Source: Opitutia bacterium
GTDB taxonomy: Bacteria; Verrucomicrobiota; Verrucomicrobiia; Opitutales; Opitutaceae
Assembly (NCBI GenBank): GCA_016187945.1
Contig: JACPIT010000013.1
Span: 62,001-126,000, forward strand
Reading direction: 5' to 3'
Length of the DNA: 64,000 bases
Shown: positions 29,301 through 39,315 of the stretch, one piece after another
Position numbering within the stretch: the stretch's first letter is position 1
Layout: each line of letters starts with the position of its first letter
Made by a program: the position numbers and the translations under genes
Notes under the pieces: generated by a model
Told to the model about the DNA's origin: nothing
Seen by the model: the letters and a program-made list of their open reading frames with translations, nothing else
Database searches by the model: none

Positions 29301-30976
29301 AGGCTGATGCGCGGGCCGAGCGCGGCGCCGAGCGACATCACGGACTTTTCGCGGATCGAGTCGATCGGCGGATTCGTGACCTGCGCGAAGAGCTGCTTGA
29401 AGTAGCTGTAGAGGAGCTTCGGGCGGCGCGAGAGGACGGCGAGCGGCGTGTCGTCGCCCATCGAGCCGGTGGGCTCGACGCCGACGGCGAGCGAGCCGAG
29501 CACGAGGTCGAGCTCCTCGGTGTCGTAGCCGAACGCGAGCTGTTGTTGCAGCACGCTCGCCGAGTAGCTCGCGGGCGGCGTGATGACTTCGCTCTCGGGC
29601 GCGGTGGCGGCGAACTTCTGGAGATTGATCAGGTGGCGCGCGCACCAATCGCGGTAGATCGGCTTTTCGGCGACTTCCTTCTTGATGTCCTCGTCCATCA
29701 GCAAGCGCTGGCCTTCGAGGTCGACCGCGATCATGCGGCCGGGCCCGAGACGGCCGGACTGGACGACTTGACCGGGGAGGTTCGGCACGAGGCCGGTTTC
29801 CGAGGCGAGGAGGATGTGGCCGTCGTCGTAGAGCTTGAAACGCGCGGGGCGCAGGCCGTTGCGGTCGAGCGTGGCGGCGACGATCTTGCCGTCGGAGAAC
29901 ACGAGCGCGGACGGGCCGTCCCACGGCTCCATGAGGAGCGAGTGGTATTGGAAGAAGCCGCGGGCGTCCTCGCTGAGGCGCGGGTTCTGTTCCCACGCGA
30001 GCGGCGCCATCATCATCATCGACTGCAACGCGGAGCGACCGCCGAGCGTGAGGACTTGGAGAACGTTGTCGAAGCTCGCGGAGTCCGACATGCCCGGCTG
30101 CACGATCGGGTGCAGATCGGAGAAACGCGGACCCCACACGCCGCCGGCCATCGCACGCTCGCGTGCGTGCATGCGCACGCGGTTGCCGCGGACGGTGTTG
30201 ATCTCGCCGTTGTGCGCCATGAGGCGGAACGGCTGCGCGAGATGCCACGTCGGGAACGTGTTCGTCGAGTAGCGCTGGTGGAAGATCGTGAACGCTGTCG
30301 TGTAGCGCGGGTCGCGCAGGTCGGGGAAGAAGCGGCGGACCTCGGGCGCGTTGAGCAGGCCCTTGTAGACGATGGTGCGCGACGAGCACGAGCAGACGTA
30401 GAAGCCGTCGAGGCGCGCCTCGCCGCAACGGCGCTCGGCGACCTTTTGCGCAAGGAACAAGTGGCGCTCGAAGTCGTCGTCGCTCGAGTCGTCGAGCCGC
30501 GCGATGATGGCCTGGAGGACGAACGGGCGCGTGTCGGCGGCCTTGCGGCCGAGGATCGAGTAGTCGGTCGGCACGTCGCGCCAGGCGACGAAGCCGAGGC
30601 CCTCTTCCTTCACGGCCTCGATGAAAATCTTTTTGATCTGCGCCTGCGCGAGGTCGTTTTCGCGCGGGAGGAAAAGCTGAGCGAGGGCGAGATCCTGATC
30701 GCGCGGCTGGACGCTGACTTTGGCGGCGACGAGGTGGGCGCGGATCAGCTCGTAGGGGAGCTGCGTCATGATGCCGGCGCCGTCGCCGGTGGAGGAGTCG
30801 GCGTCGATGGCGCCGCGATGCGCGAGAGCTTTGAGAGCGGTCAACCCGTGCTTGAGGACGTCGTGCGTGCGCCGGCCGTCGGTCCGGGCGATGAAGCCGA
30901 CGCCGCAAGCATCGTGCTCGAACGACGGATCGTAGAGAGGCGAAGGTTGAACGTGAGCAGGAATGGGCATGCGCAT
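26348..30976 (-). CDS. gltB: Glutamate synthase large subunit, copy 1
   Basis: 1542 aa, full length for the alpha subunit. The N-terminal glutamine amidotransferase domain has the nucleophile Cys24 in [10 protein letters not shown], preceded by a short propeptide removed in the mature enzyme. A central domain and the FMN-binding synthase domain follow ([48 protein letters not shown]). The [3Fe-4S] cysteines are in [15 protein letters not shown] near 1149-1160. The C-terminal beta-helix GXGXG domain ends near 1440. It converts glutamine plus 2-oxoglutarate to two glutamates with the GltD subunit. The ATG at 30970 is an alternative start. A second complete copy lies at 34217. Confidence 0.95.
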   Translation of the reverse strand: MRMPIPAHVQPSPLYDPSFEHDACGVGFIARTDGRRTHDVLKHGLTALKALAHRGAIDADSSTGDGAGIMTQLPYELIRAHLVAAKVSVQPRDQDLALAQLFLPRENDLAQAQIKKIFIEAVKEEGLGFVAWRDVPTDYSILGRKAADTRPFVLQAIIARLDDSSDDDFERHLFLAQKVAERRCGEARLDGFYVCSCSSRTIVYKGLLNAPEVRRFFPDLRDPRYTTAFTIFHQRYSTNTFPTWHLAQPFRLMAHNGEINTVRGNRVRMHARERAMAGGVWGPRFSDLHPIVQPGMSDSASFDNVLQVLTLGGRSALQSMMMMAPLAWEQNPRLSEDARGFFQYHSLLMEPWDGPSALVFSDGKIVAATLDRNGLRPARFKLYDDGHILLASETGLVPNLPGQVVQSGRLGPGRMIAVDLEGQRLLMDEDIKKEVAEKPIYRDWCARHLINLQKFAATAPESEVITPPASYSASVLQQQLAFGYDTEELDLVLGSLAVGVEPTGSMGDDTPLAVLSRRPKLLYSYFKQLFAQVTNPPIDSIREKSVMSLGAALGPRISLFETGLAPTGVLTLESPLIFDHELEALHAVPLFRNAVVRLSVLFDANAGPDALANAVHDLAHRAYNAVENQGAKIVILSDKGLSPDKAAIPMLLAVGAVQHRLIRAGLRLKCDIVAETGEARDVHHIACLSGYGANAINPYLALATVRELAAQNKLATPAKPADAEKNYKKALEAGLMKVMARMGISTLASYRGAQIFEAIGIGGKVIEECFGGTPSPIGGIGYRQIAEELLRRHERAFPRLSNAASEAEAESTAVAATELPNDGYYKVAKKGDGEFHGWNPKVVAGMHKFLKGAAPEDYKVFAQTADEHPPVTIKDLLKIRFPASGLPLEEVEPIEDIRRRFTTAGMSLGALSPEAHETLAIAMNRIGGKSNSGEGGEDPERFGLRENGDSANSAIKQVASGRFGVTAEYLANAREIEIKMAQGAKPGEGGQLPGHKVSPLIARLRFSVPGVTLISPPPHHDIYSIEDLAQLILDLKEVNPRAKVCVKLVSSSGVGTIAAGVAKAYADVVLVSGHEGGTGASPLGSIKNAGSDWVLGLAEAHQVLLMNGLRNRVTLRTDGGMKTGRDIVIAAILGAEEFNFGTGALIAAGCAMFRVCHLNTCPVGVATQREDLRAKFRGKPENVIAYFNAVAEEVRHYLARLGAHTLNDVIGRPELLEQIDDPANPKTRFLNLSGVLHNVDPTGQLDRYHTRERNERFGSEGSLDELIVQEARHVIAGRAGRFSGTYKVTNESRCLGTHLSGQIAYLRGSQHPLAPRTIDLKFNGTAGQSFGTFLVPGVRLTLTGEGNDYVGKGMSGGEIVVRPRGDELFAWETNVLIGNTCLYGATGGLLFAAGWAGERFAVRNSGAIAVVEGVGDHGCEYMTRGTVVVLGRTGLNFAAGMSGGLAFVFDERNVLPQRFNNQMVTLERLSNDDESESLRRLIADHAEATGSPHAKRILEQWSASVQQFWKVVPNAPTADAPKPFYRYEPVQVFAEHPAEALG

Positions 30977-31116
30977 AAGCGAACGGAATTCGCAGCAGTA
31001 ATGGTGCCTCTGACTCGCCGCGCAAGTGACATAACCGGGAGGTTGCGTTCTAAGGGCGTGAAAAATTCGCGGGCGCTGGATCGCTGCGCACAGCGAGACT
31101 GCGAAATGTCAGAGTT

Positions 31117-31575
31117 TCAAAATACCTTCCACCATGGCTTCCTACATTCGCCGACGGGAAGCAGCGTGCGCCCATCCTTAAAACTGGCTGTGAACTTCTC
31201 CGGCTTGTGAACGGGCGAGTCGATTCCCTCGATGACTCCGTCACGAAAAGATTCCAACTGGAGAACTCGAAACCGTGCGTGCATCTCGACCGTCTCGCCT
31301 TGCGGCACACGGATAACGCAAAGCTGGTGCTCGCGACGACGTGTCCAGCGAGGAACTGCTATCGCACAGGAATCCTCGGACCAAACGAACGACGCGCTCG
31401 ATTCGGGAAAGACCATCAACCAGTGCTCTTCGTCTTTGCGCCTGATCTTCAAGGTGCCACGCAGCGGTCCGCCCATGCAGATTTCCCCACCGTCTCCATC
31501 GAAAAACGCGACGTAACGGCCGTTAGGACTCTCTCTCGTCGCCGACCCCGCCCAAGGTGAAATCGCGTCACTCAT
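31117..31575 (-). CDS. Hypothetical protein
   Basis: 152 aa, no signal peptide. The sequence reads like a small beta-sheet protein: ESPNGRYVAFFDGDGGEICM, ASFVWSEDSCAIAVPRW, HQLCVIRVPQGETVEMHA, with blade-like repeats similar to part of a beta-propeller. No family recognised. Its base composition is less G+C-rich than the flanking glutamate synthase genes. It is the first of three small genes lying between gltB1 and gltD, all on the minus strand; nothing links them to glutamate synthesis besides position. Confidence 0.65.
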   Translation of the reverse strand: MSDAISPWAGSATRESPNGRYVAFFDGDGGEICMGGPLRGTLKIRRKDEEHWLMVFPESSASFVWSEDSCAIAVPRWTRRREHQLCVIRVPQGETVEMHARFRVLQLESFRDGVIEGIDSPVHKPEKFTASFKDGRTLLPVGECRKPWWKVF

Positions 31576-31630
31576 CGGTCGATCGTCGTCCTGCTGCCTG
31601 CTGGATCCAGAGATAGCTCAGGTAACTTCT

Positions 31631-31978
31631 TCATTCTACGCCGACGTGCATACGCGACCGCTCTTCGGTGCGCCAGCTCTTGCCACATCGCGGGCAAACA
31701 AAAATGCCATCATACTTTTCTGGGTCACGTCCTTCGCCTTGCGTCATGAACGCACCGCAACCGGGGCAGCGCGCGTAACCAACCCAAATTCCAGCCACTA
31801 CGAGACCGAAGAACCCAATCCCAACCGCCCACTGTCCAGACCTACCGAGAGCGGTGCGACCACTGAAGTTTTCCCAGCCAGCGGTCGCGGCACCAACGAG
31901 CAGGACCAATCCAGAAAGAGCAGCAAGGAGGCGCACCTTGAATGCATGGCCGGGGAGGATATCAGGTTCATTAGCCAT
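31631..31978 (-). CDS. Hypothetical membrane protein with zinc-ribbon-like cysteines
   Basis: 115 aa. Two membrane helices (LLAALSGLVLLVGAATAGW; WAVGIGFFGLVVAGIWVGY) are followed by a cytoplasmic module with CPGC and, 23 residues later, CPRC, a likely zinc ribbon. The C-terminus is short and charged. Family unknown. It is the middle gene of the three-gene cluster between gltB1 and gltD, with an unusually low G+C content for this window, suggesting later acquisition. Confidence 0.6.
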   Translation of the reverse strand: MANEPDILPGHAFKVRLLAALSGLVLLVGAATAGWENFSGRTALGRSGQWAVGIGFFGLVVAGIWVGYARCPGCGAFMTQGEGRDPEKYDGIFVCPRCGKSWRTEERSRMHVGVE

Positions 31979-32119
31979 TGGACGCTTTTCTTTGCGGAGC
32001 AGTGTTACGCAGCCCCCGAGAAACTTACCACGTGATCCATGCTCGGGACTGAGCGCGAGGAGACGCAGGCTGGCAACGGTTCAGAACTTTTACCCGTGCC
32101 GCACATCGTGTTTGATCGC

Positions 32120-32353
32120 CTATCTGATCTGTCGCTTCACATAGAAGCTCTCCTCGCCCGTTACCGGATTCACATAGACGGCCACAAGTTCCCAACCGTC
32201 TTTGCCGACCGCGTATAAACGGCTCCGGGCGGCCCCGTTGCTAAGCACTTGGTATTCGAAGGTCGGCCGATCCGACGAGGCGGCGCCGACTGTAAACGCG
32301 GCTACGATCAGGCCGATCGCAAGGACGGCCCAGAGATTCTTGTTCGGTTTCAT
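32120..32353 (-). CDS. Small exported or membrane-anchored protein, DUF4177-like
   Basis: 77 aa. A signal anchor (LWAVLAIGLIVAAFTVGAA) is followed by FEYQVLSNGAA, a LYAVGKDGWELVAVY core and a FYVKRQI end. The pattern NxxGxxGWELVxV...YFKR is that of the small DUF4177 fold found in many bacteria; its role is unknown. Start at the ATG at 32353 is followed by a normal basic-hydrophobic N-terminus (MKPNKNLW). Confidence 0.65.
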   Translation of the reverse strand: MKPNKNLWAVLAIGLIVAAFTVGAASSDRPTFEYQVLSNGAARSRLYAVGKDGWELVAVYVNPVTGEESFYVKRQIR

Positions 32354-32478
32354 GTGTATCCCTTCAGCAGCGAACTACGCATTCGCACGCGATGAAAACC
32401 TCACCGCAGGTGGCCCGTGACGTCGGAGCGTGGGCGAAGACGTCAGGGATTCAAGCGAGTGTTTGCGCGATCGTGCGT

Positions 32479-32535
32479 GTAGCGGCGAGCGCGGAGCGAG
32501 CCGAGATTCGTCGGGTCGCTGGCGCTCTCCGCTAC
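32479..32535. repeat. GTAG palindromic repeat pair
   Basis: Inverted heads GTAGCGGCGAGCGC and GTAGCGGAGAGCGCC face each other. It lies in the gene-free stretch 32354-32541. Confidence 0.6.
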
Positions 32536-32541
32536 GACGGC

Positions 32542-32574
32542 AAAGAAAAAGGACGCTCGGTGTAGAGCGTCCTT
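32542..32574 (-). terminator. Rho-independent terminator after gltD
   Basis: A 10-bp stem (AAGGACGCTC/GAGCGTCCTT, loop GGTGTA) is followed on the minus strand by TTTTCTTTG. It lies 52 bp past the gltD stop codon. Confidence 0.85.
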
Positions 32575-32595
32575 GTTGTCGCGGAGAGTGAATTT

Positions 32596-32618
32596 GGCCC
32601 GGCTGAAGCCGGCCCTAC
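32596..32618 (-). repeat. Single GTAG palindromic repeat, GGCCGGCTTCAGCCGG family
   Basis: Minus strand reads GTAGGGCCGGCTTCAGCCGG; the unit lies between the gltD stop codon and its terminator. Confidence 0.75.
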
Positions 32619-32625
32619 TTTTCGC

Positions 32626-34110
32626 TTACGGCAGGTCGGTGCTACCCATGAGATACCGATCGCACTCTCTGGCGACGGCGCGGCCTTCGTTGATCGCCCA
32701 GACGACCAGGCTCTGGCCGCGACGGCAGTCGCCGGCGGCGAAGACGCCCTTGAGGCTCGTCGTGAACTTGCCGTGCTCGGCCTTCACGTTGCTGCGCGCG
32801 TCGGCTTCGACGCCGAGTGACTTGAGCAGCGGTTGCTCGGGCCCGAGGAAGCCCATGGCGAGGAGCACGAGGTCGGCCTTGAGCGTCTTCTCGGTGCCGG
32901 GCTGTTCCTTCGGGATGAACTGGCCCTTGTCGTTGCGCTCCCACTTCACCTCGACGGTGACGAGTTCCTTCACGTTGCCCTGCGCGTCGCCGATGAATTT
33001 CTTCACCGTCGTCAAATACGTGCGCGGGTCGGCGCCGTATTTGAACGCGGCTTCTTCCTGGCCGTAATCGACCTTGAGGGTCTTCGGCCACTCGGGCCAG
33101 GGGTTGTCGGCCTGACGCTCGAGCGGGGGCTTCGGGAGAATTTCGATCTGCATCACGTGCTCGCAGCCGTGGCGGATCGAGGTGCCGACGCAGTCCGTGC
33201 CGGTGTCGCCGCCGCCGATGACGACGACGCGTTTGCCGCGCGCGTGGATCGGGGCCTTGTCGGTGCCGGAATCGAGCAGCGCCTTCGTGTTGCCGCCGAG
33301 GAACTCCATCGCGAAGTGCACGCCCTTGAGGTTGCGGCCTTCGATCGGGAGATCGCGCGGCTGCGTCGCGCCGGTGGCGAGAATGGTGGCGTCGTGCTCG
33401 GCGAGGAGTTTCGCGGCGTCGACGTTGCCGCCGACGTTCGCGTTGCAGACGAATTTCACGCCTTCCTGCTCCATCAACTGGAGGCGGCGTTGCACGACGT
33501 GCTTCTTATCGAGCTTCATGTTGGGGATGCCATACATGAGGAGGCCGCCCGGACGGTCGGCGCGCTCGTAGACGGTGACGGTGTGGCCGGCGCGGTTGAG
33601 CTGCGCGGCGGCGGAGAGGCCGGCGGGGCCGGAGCCGATGATCGCGATTTTTTTGCCGGTGCGGACCTTCGGCGGCTCGGGCACGACCCAGCCTTCATCC
33701 CAGCCGCGGTCGATGATCGAGACTTCGTTGTTCTTGATCGTGACGGGCGGGGCGTTGATGCCGAGGACGCACGAGCCTTCGCACGGCGCCGGGCACACGC
33801 GGCCGGTGAACTCCGGGAAATTGTTCGTCTTGTGCAGGCGATCGAGCGCCTCTTTCCAGAGTCCGCGGAAAATCAGGTCGTTCCACTCCGGGATGAGGTT
33901 GTTGATCGGGCAGCCCGACGCCATGCCGCCGATGAGGCGACCCGTGTGGCAGAACGGCACGCCGCAATCCATGCAGCGCGCGCCCTGCTGGCGGAGCTCC
34001 TTCTCGTCCATGTGCGGGTGGAACTCGTTCCAATCGTGCACGCGCTCGGCGGGCGTGCGGTCGACGGGCAGTTCGCGCAAATACTCGATGAATCCGGTGG
34101 GCTTTCCCAT
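32626..34110 (-). CDS. gltD: Glutamate synthase small subunit
   Basis: 494 aa. The N-terminal ferredoxin-like domain has cysteines [16 protein letters not shown] and [12 protein letters not shown] that bind two [4Fe-4S] clusters. The FAD site is [20 protein letters not shown] and the NADPH site is [16 protein letters not shown]. The C-terminal FAD contact reads [19 protein letters not shown]. It passes electrons from NADPH to the large subunit. It follows gltB2 after a 106-bp gap filled by an inverted repeat and is the only small-subunit gene in the window, so it may serve both large subunits. Confidence 0.96.
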   Translation of the reverse strand: MGKPTGFIEYLRELPVDRTPAERVHDWNEFHPHMDEKELRQQGARCMDCGVPFCHTGRLIGGMASGCPINNLIPEWNDLIFRGLWKEALDRLHKTNNFPEFTGRVCPAPCEGSCVLGINAPPVTIKNNEVSIIDRGWDEGWVVPEPPKVRTGKKIAIIGSGPAGLSAAAQLNRAGHTVTVYERADRPGGLLMYGIPNMKLDKKHVVQRRLQLMEQEGVKFVCNANVGGNVDAAKLLAEHDATILATGATQPRDLPIEGRNLKGVHFAMEFLGGNTKALLDSGTDKAPIHARGKRVVVIGGGDTGTDCVGTSIRHGCEHVMQIEILPKPPLERQADNPWPEWPKTLKVDYGQEEAAFKYGADPRTYLTTVKKFIGDAQGNVKELVTVEVKWERNDKGQFIPKEQPGTEKTLKADLVLLAMGFLGPEQPLLKSLGVEADARSNVKAEHGKFTTSLKGVFAAGDCRRGQSLVVWAINEGRAVARECDRYLMGSTDLP

Positions 34111-34119
34111 GGTAGAAAA

Positions 34120-34207
34120 GTTGAAGAGTGAAGTTGAAATTTAAGGGCTCGGTGGCGGGTGGGCGAAGCTGGGGCGTTAAGCTTAAACTTAAACTTCCAA
34201 CTTCAAC
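34120..34207. repeat. Inverted repeat with microrepeat arms between gltB2 and gltD
   Basis: The left arm (34120-34145) and right arm (34181-34207) are imperfect reverse complements built from GTTGAAG/CTTAAAC units, as at 20001-20098. Confidence 0.78.
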
Positions 34208-34216
34208 GGTGGGCGG

Positions 34217-37200
34217 TCAGTTGCCGCCCACTCGGCTGAGGTCGCGGGCGTTTTCTTCGAAGGCGGCCATGATGGCTTCGTCGCCGGTGAGGCCCTGGGC
34301 TTGCGCCTTCTCGATGCAGGCGAGCATGCGCTTGTAGTCCTTGGGCATCACCTTGACGAACTTCGGGACGTTGTTCGCCCAGTCGGCGAGGACGGCCTTG
34401 GCCTTCGCGCTGCCGGTGTAAGCGAGGTGCTTCTCGATCAGCGCGCGGACGGCGGCGATTTCCTTCGGGTCTTCGAGCTTCTCGATGCCGACCATCTGCG
34501 TGTTCACGTTCGCAACGAAGTCGCTGCTCTCGTTGAGCACGTAACCGACGCCGCCGGACATGCCGGCGCCGAAGTTGCGGCCGGCGGGACCGATGACGAC
34601 GACGCGGCCGCCGGTCATGTATTCGCAACCGTTGTCGCCCACGCCTTCGACGACGACGTCGACGCCGGAGTTGCGGACGGCGAAGCGCTCGCCGGCGAGG
34701 CCGTTGAGGTAAACTTCCCCGGCGGTCGCGCCGTAGAGGGCGACGTTGCCGATGATCATGTTTTCCTCGGCCTTGAACGAGGCTTGCGGCGACGGGCGGA
34801 CGATGAGTTTGCCGCCGGAGAGGCCCTTGCCGAAGTAGTCGTTGGCGTCGCCCTCGATCGAGAGCGTCATGCCGCGCGTGACGAACGCGCCGAACGACTG
34901 GCCGGCCGAGCCCTTGAAGTTCAGGCGAATCGTGTCCTCGGGCAGGCCCTTCGCGCCATGCTTCTTCGTGACTTCGTAGCTGGTGACGGTGCCGACGACG
35001 CGGTTGACGTTGCGGATCGGCAGCTCGGCGACGACCTTCTCGCCGCGCTCGATGGCGGGCTTGCAGATGTCGAGGAGCTGCGTGACGTCGAGCGAGCGGT
35101 CGATGCCGTGGTCCTGCTTGATCTGGCAATAGCGGCCGATCTCGCCGTCGACGTCGGGCGAGTAGAGGATGCCCGAGAAGTCGAGGCCCTTGGCCTTCCA
35201 GTGCTCGATGGCTTGCTTCGGCTGGAGGCGATCGGTGCGGCCGACCATCTCCTCGATCGTGCGGAAGCCGAGGCTCGCCATGATTTCGCGGAGCTCTTCC
35301 GCGACGAAGCGCATGAAGTTCACCACGTCCTCGGGGCGGCCTTTGAACTTGGCGCGGAGCGCCGGGTCCTGCGTCGCGACGCCGGCCGGGCAGGTGTTGA
35401 GGTGGCAGACGCGCATCATGATGCAGCCCGTCGAGACGAGCGGCGCGGTGGCGAAGCCGAATTCCTCGGCGCCGAGCAACGCGGCGATCGCGACGTCGCG
35501 GCCGGTTTTCAACTGGCCGTCGGTCTCGACCGCGATGCGCGAGCGAAGATTGTTCAGGATGAGCGTCTGGTGCGTCTCGGCGAGGCCGAGTTCCCACGGC
35601 AGACCCGCGTGCTGGATCGAGGTCTGCGGCGAGGCGCCCGTGCCGCCGTCGTAGCCGGAGATGAGCACGACGTCCGCGTGCGCCTTCGCGACGCCGGCGG
35701 CGATGGTGCCGACGCCGACTTCGGAGACGAGCTTCACGCTGATGCGCGCGTGGCGGTTCGAGTTCTTGAGGTCGTGGATGAGCTCCGCGAGATCCTCGAT
35801 CGAGTAGATGTCGTGGTGCGGCGGGGGCGAGATGAGGCCGACGCCGGCGGTGGTGCCGCGGGTCTTGGCGACCCACGGATAAACCTTCGTGCCGGGCAAT
35901 TGGCCGCCTTCGCCGGGCTTCGCGCCCTGCGCCATCTTGATCTGGAGTTCGCGGGCGTTGGCGAGGTATTCGGCGGTGACACCGAAACGGCCCGACGCGA
36001 CCTGCTTGATCGCGGAGTTCTTCGAGTCGCCCAGCTCGTTGGTCCAGGTGTAGCGCGCGGGATCTTCGCCGCCTTCGCCGGTGTTGGACTTGCCGCCGAT
36101 GCGGTTCATCGCGATGGCGAGCGTCTCGTGCGCTTCCTGCGAGATGGAGCCGTAGGACATGGCGCCGGTCTTGAAGCGGCGCATGATCGACTCGGCCGAC
36201 TCGACTTCCTCGAGCGGGATCGCGTTGGCGGCCTTGAACTCGAGCAGGCTGCGCAGCGTGCAGAGGTTGCGCGACTGGTCGTTCACCGTGCGCGAGTATT
36301 CGCGGAACGTCGCGAAGCTCTCGGTGCGCACCGCTTTTTGCAAGAGGTGGATCGCCTCGGGCGTGAAGAGGTGCGCTTCGCCTTCGTTGCGCCATTTGTA
36401 GAGACCGCCCGCGGGCAACACGTGACCGTCGACGGGACGCTCCGGATACGCAGCGCGGTGGCGGAGGAGGACTTCCTGCGCGATGACGTCGAGGCCGATG
36501 CCGCCGACGCGCGACGGCGTCCAGGTGAAGTATTGATCGACGACGTCCTGGCGGAGGCCGAGCGCTTCGAAGACTTGGGCGCCGCGGTAGGACTGGATCG
36601 CGGAGATGCCCATCTTGGACATGACCTTGATGACGCCCTTCGAGGCGGCCTTCACGAAGTTGTAGCAGGCCTTCTTGTGCTCGATGCCGGTGAGCAGGCC
36701 TTCGCGGATCATGTCGTCGATCGTCTCGAACGCGACGTAAGGATTGATCGCGGAGCAGCCGTAGCCGATGAGCAGCGAGAAGTGGTGGACTTCACGCGCT
36801 TCGCCGGTCTCGAGGACGAGCGAGATGCGCGTGCGCAGGCCTTCGCGGATCAAGTAGTGGTGCAGGCCGGCCACGGCGAGCAGCGCCGGGATCGGCGCGT
36901 AGTCCTTCGTGACGCCGCGATCGGAGAGGATGATCACGTTGACATCCTCCTCCTCGATCATGTGGCGCGCCATGATGGAGAGCTCCTCCATGGACTTCGC
37001 GAGGCCCTTCTCGCCGCGCGTCGCGCGGAAGATGATCGGCAGCACGCCGACCTTGAGGCCGGGGAGATTCGTGCGGCGGATCTTGGCGAACTCCTCGTTG
37101 GTGAGAATCGGCCAGGTCAACTCGACGCGGCGGCACGCGCTCGGCGTCGGGTTGAGCAAGTTGCCTTCGGAACCGAGACGCGTCTCGGCGGAGGTGATGA

Positions 37201-38878
37201 TCTCTTCGCGGATGCAGTCGATCGGCGGGTTGGTGACCTGCGCGAAGAGCTGCTTGAAGTAATCGTAGAGCAGACGCGGCTTGTTCGAGAGAACGGCGAG
37301 CGCGGAGTCATTGCCCATCGAGCCGATCGCTTCGACGCCGTCACGCGCCATCGGCGTGAGAATCATGCGCTCGTCTTCGTGCGTGTAGCCGAAGGCGATC
37401 TGGCGCTGGAGCAACGTGGCGTGATCCGGCGGCTCGATCTTCGGCGCCTCGGGCAAGTCGCCGAGGTGCACGAGGTGCTGCTTGATCCACTCGCGATACG
37501 GATGCGCGGTGCAGATCTCGCGCTTGATCTCCTCGTCGTCGATGATGCGGCCCTGCTCGGTGTCGATGAGGAACATGCGGCCGGGTTGCAGGCGGCCCTT
37601 GTGCTCGACCTGCTCGTCCGGGATGTCCAGCACGCCGGCTTCGGAGGCCATGATGATGCGGCCGTCCTTCGTCTGGTAATAACGCGAGGGGCGCAGGCCG
37701 TTGCGGTCGAGGATCGCGCCGATCTGCGTGCCGTCGGTGAACGCGATCGAGGCCGGGCCGTCCCACGGCTCCATGAGGCACGAGTGATATTGGTAGAACG
37801 CGCGGCGATCCGGGTCCATCGACTGATGGCCGGACCACGGCTCGGGGATCATCATCATCATCGCGTGCGCCAGCGGGCGACCGGTGAGGACGAGCAGCTC
37901 GAGGACGTTGTCGAACATCGACGAGTCGCTGCCGTGCGGGTTCATGATCGGGACGATCTTCTTGATGTCCTCGCCGAACAGCGGGTGCTCGAACAGCGCC
38001 TCGCGTGCGTGCATCCAGTTGATGTTGCCGCGGAGCGTGTTGATTTCGCCGTTGTGCGCCAGATAGCGATACGGGTGCGCGCGCTCCCAGCTCGGGAACG
38101 TGTTCGTGCTGAAACGCGAGTGCACGAGCGCGATCGCCGTCTCCATCAGCGGGTGCTTCAGGTCGGGGAAATAATTGTCGACCTGATCGGTCGTGAGCAT
38201 GCCCTTGTAGACGAGCGTGCGCGCCGAGAGACTGGCGACATACCAATACTCCGCGCCGTCCTGCGTGGACGTGCGGATGACGTTGTAGGCGCGCTTGCGG
38301 ACGACGAAGAGCTTCCGCTCGAAATCGTCGAGGCTCATGCCCGCCGGGCGGGCGATGAACGTGTGGCGCATGAACGGCTCGGTCGAACGCGCGGCGTCGC
38401 CGAGCGACGAGCTGTTCGTCGGCACCGTGCGCCAGCCGAGGAAATGCAGGCCCTCGGCCTGAACGGTCGCTTCGAACTTTTCTTCGACCTTGCGGCGGAC
38501 GGTCGGGTTGCGCGGCAGGAAGATCAGGCCGCAGCCGTATTCGCCGGCGGCCGGCAGCGTGAAGCGGAACGTCTTCGCCTGCTCGGCGAAAAACTTGTGC
38601 GGCATTTGGATGAGGATGCCCGCGCCGTCACCGGTGTTCACCTCGGCGCCGCTCGCGCCACGGTGGTCGAGATTGCGCAGCACTTGGAGGCCGTCGGCGA
38701 CGATCTGGTGCGACTTGCGGCCCTTGATGTCGACGACGAAGCCGACGCCGCACGCGTCGTGCTCGAACCACGGGTCGTAGAGACCCTGTTTGCCCGGCGG
38801 TCGCAGCGGGCGGCCGGACAGGCCGGCGGGAGAGGCGGAATGGGCTGAATTCGAGTCGGTGGACCGCGGAGTGCTCAT
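34217..38878 (-). CDS. gltB: Glutamate synthase large subunit, copy 2
   Basis: 1553 aa from the ATG at 38878; upstream in-frame codons lack protein character. Nucleophile Cys43 lies in [10 protein letters not shown] after a 42-residue Ser/Pro-rich propeptide. FMN-domain motifs ([47 protein letters not shown]) and the [3Fe-4S] motif [15 protein letters not shown] near 1151-1162 are intact. The C-terminal beta-helix domain is complete. It is clearly paralogous to copy 1 but diverged throughout, so this is not a recent duplication. Position directly upstream of gltD makes this the likely partner gene. Confidence 0.96.
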   Translation of the reverse strand: MSTPRSTDSNSAHSASPAGLSGRPLRPPGKQGLYDPWFEHDACGVGFVVDIKGRKSHQIVADGLQVLRNLDHRGASGAEVNTGDGAGILIQMPHKFFAEQAKTFRFTLPAAGEYGCGLIFLPRNPTVRRKVEEKFEATVQAEGLHFLGWRTVPTNSSSLGDAARSTEPFMRHTFIARPAGMSLDDFERKLFVVRKRAYNVIRTSTQDGAEYWYVASLSARTLVYKGMLTTDQVDNYFPDLKHPLMETAIALVHSRFSTNTFPSWERAHPYRYLAHNGEINTLRGNINWMHAREALFEHPLFGEDIKKIVPIMNPHGSDSSMFDNVLELLVLTGRPLAHAMMMMIPEPWSGHQSMDPDRRAFYQYHSCLMEPWDGPASIAFTDGTQIGAILDRNGLRPSRYYQTKDGRIIMASEAGVLDIPDEQVEHKGRLQPGRMFLIDTEQGRIIDDEEIKREICTAHPYREWIKQHLVHLGDLPEAPKIEPPDHATLLQRQIAFGYTHEDERMILTPMARDGVEAIGSMGNDSALAVLSNKPRLLYDYFKQLFAQVTNPPIDCIREEIITSAETRLGSEGNLLNPTPSACRRVELTWPILTNEEFAKIRRTNLPGLKVGVLPIIFRATRGEKGLAKSMEELSIMARHMIEEEDVNVIILSDRGVTKDYAPIPALLAVAGLHHYLIREGLRTRISLVLETGEAREVHHFSLLIGYGCSAINPYVAFETIDDMIREGLLTGIEHKKACYNFVKAASKGVIKVMSKMGISAIQSYRGAQVFEALGLRQDVVDQYFTWTPSRVGGIGLDVIAQEVLLRHRAAYPERPVDGHVLPAGGLYKWRNEGEAHLFTPEAIHLLQKAVRTESFATFREYSRTVNDQSRNLCTLRSLLEFKAANAIPLEEVESAESIMRRFKTGAMSYGSISQEAHETLAIAMNRIGGKSNTGEGGEDPARYTWTNELGDSKNSAIKQVASGRFGVTAEYLANARELQIKMAQGAKPGEGGQLPGTKVYPWVAKTRGTTAGVGLISPPPHHDIYSIEDLAELIHDLKNSNRHARISVKLVSEVGVGTIAAGVAKAHADVVLISGYDGGTGASPQTSIQHAGLPWELGLAETHQTLILNNLRSRIAVETDGQLKTGRDVAIAALLGAEEFGFATAPLVSTGCIMMRVCHLNTCPAGVATQDPALRAKFKGRPEDVVNFMRFVAEELREIMASLGFRTIEEMVGRTDRLQPKQAIEHWKAKGLDFSGILYSPDVDGEIGRYCQIKQDHGIDRSLDVTQLLDICKPAIERGEKVVAELPIRNVNRVVGTVTSYEVTKKHGAKGLPEDTIRLNFKGSAGQSFGAFVTRGMTLSIEGDANDYFGKGLSGGKLIVRPSPQASFKAEENMIIGNVALYGATAGEVYLNGLAGERFAVRNSGVDVVVEGVGDNGCEYMTGGRVVVIGPAGRNFGAGMSGGVGYVLNESSDFVANVNTQMVGIEKLEDPKEIAAVRALIEKHLAYTGSAKAKAVLADWANNVPKFVKVMPKDYKRMLACIEKAQAQGLTGDEAIMAAFEENARDLSRVGGN

Positions 38879-39141
38879 GAGTGCTAGTGAAAATAAGGGC
38901 GCCCGCCCGGCGGTCGTAGGACACAGCCGGGGCACCAACGAGAGTGATGACCGGGACGCATGAAAAGTTGTGTGGAGATTCGGGGTAAGCCGTCCGGGAT
39001 GAGCTCCGTCCGGCGTGAAAACGAAACGAGCAACCGGGATTACCGCGCTCCCCCGTGGCTGATGCAAGCAAGTGAAGCAACATAACCAAAATTAGGACAC
39101 ACTCGCGAATGCGGGTCGGAGTAGCGCGGCGGTGGCCTCTC

Positions 39142-39211
39142 GTAGCAGCCGACGTGAGGAGGCTGAGGGTTTATCGCGCGCCCTTTCCAGCCTCCTCACG
39201 TCGGCTGCTAC
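39142..39211. repeat. GTAG palindromic repeat pair, CAGCCGACGTGAGGAGGCTG family
   Basis: Two almost identical units GTAGCAGCCGACGTGAGGAG face each other with a 22-bp spacer. The other full pair is at 56214-56280. It lies in the 437-bp gene-free stretch between gltB2 and the next plus-strand gene. Confidence 0.9.
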
Positions 39212-39315
39212 ATCGGGCAGGCGCGGGCGAGGCATCGGCAACTTCCGAATCCTCGCTCGCAGGAGCCGCGCAAATTCAGCTTCAGCCCGCACGCGTTCGC
39301 GGCCAACCTCCGCGC

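Noticed and set aside
27402-31025. 1207-codon minus-strand open frame within gltB1 and an 870-codon plus-strand frame at 28598-31210
   Set aside because: Both overlap gltB1; the products are Arg/Pro/Ala- or Asp/Glu-rich with no motifs, while gltB1 has all catalytic residues.
34301-38848. 1515-codon plus-strand open frame opposite gltB2
   Set aside because: It lies entirely antisense to a complete glutamate synthase gene, and its protein is an Asp/Glu/Arg/Val/Ala-rich low-complexity string, the usual shadow of high-GC codon bias.
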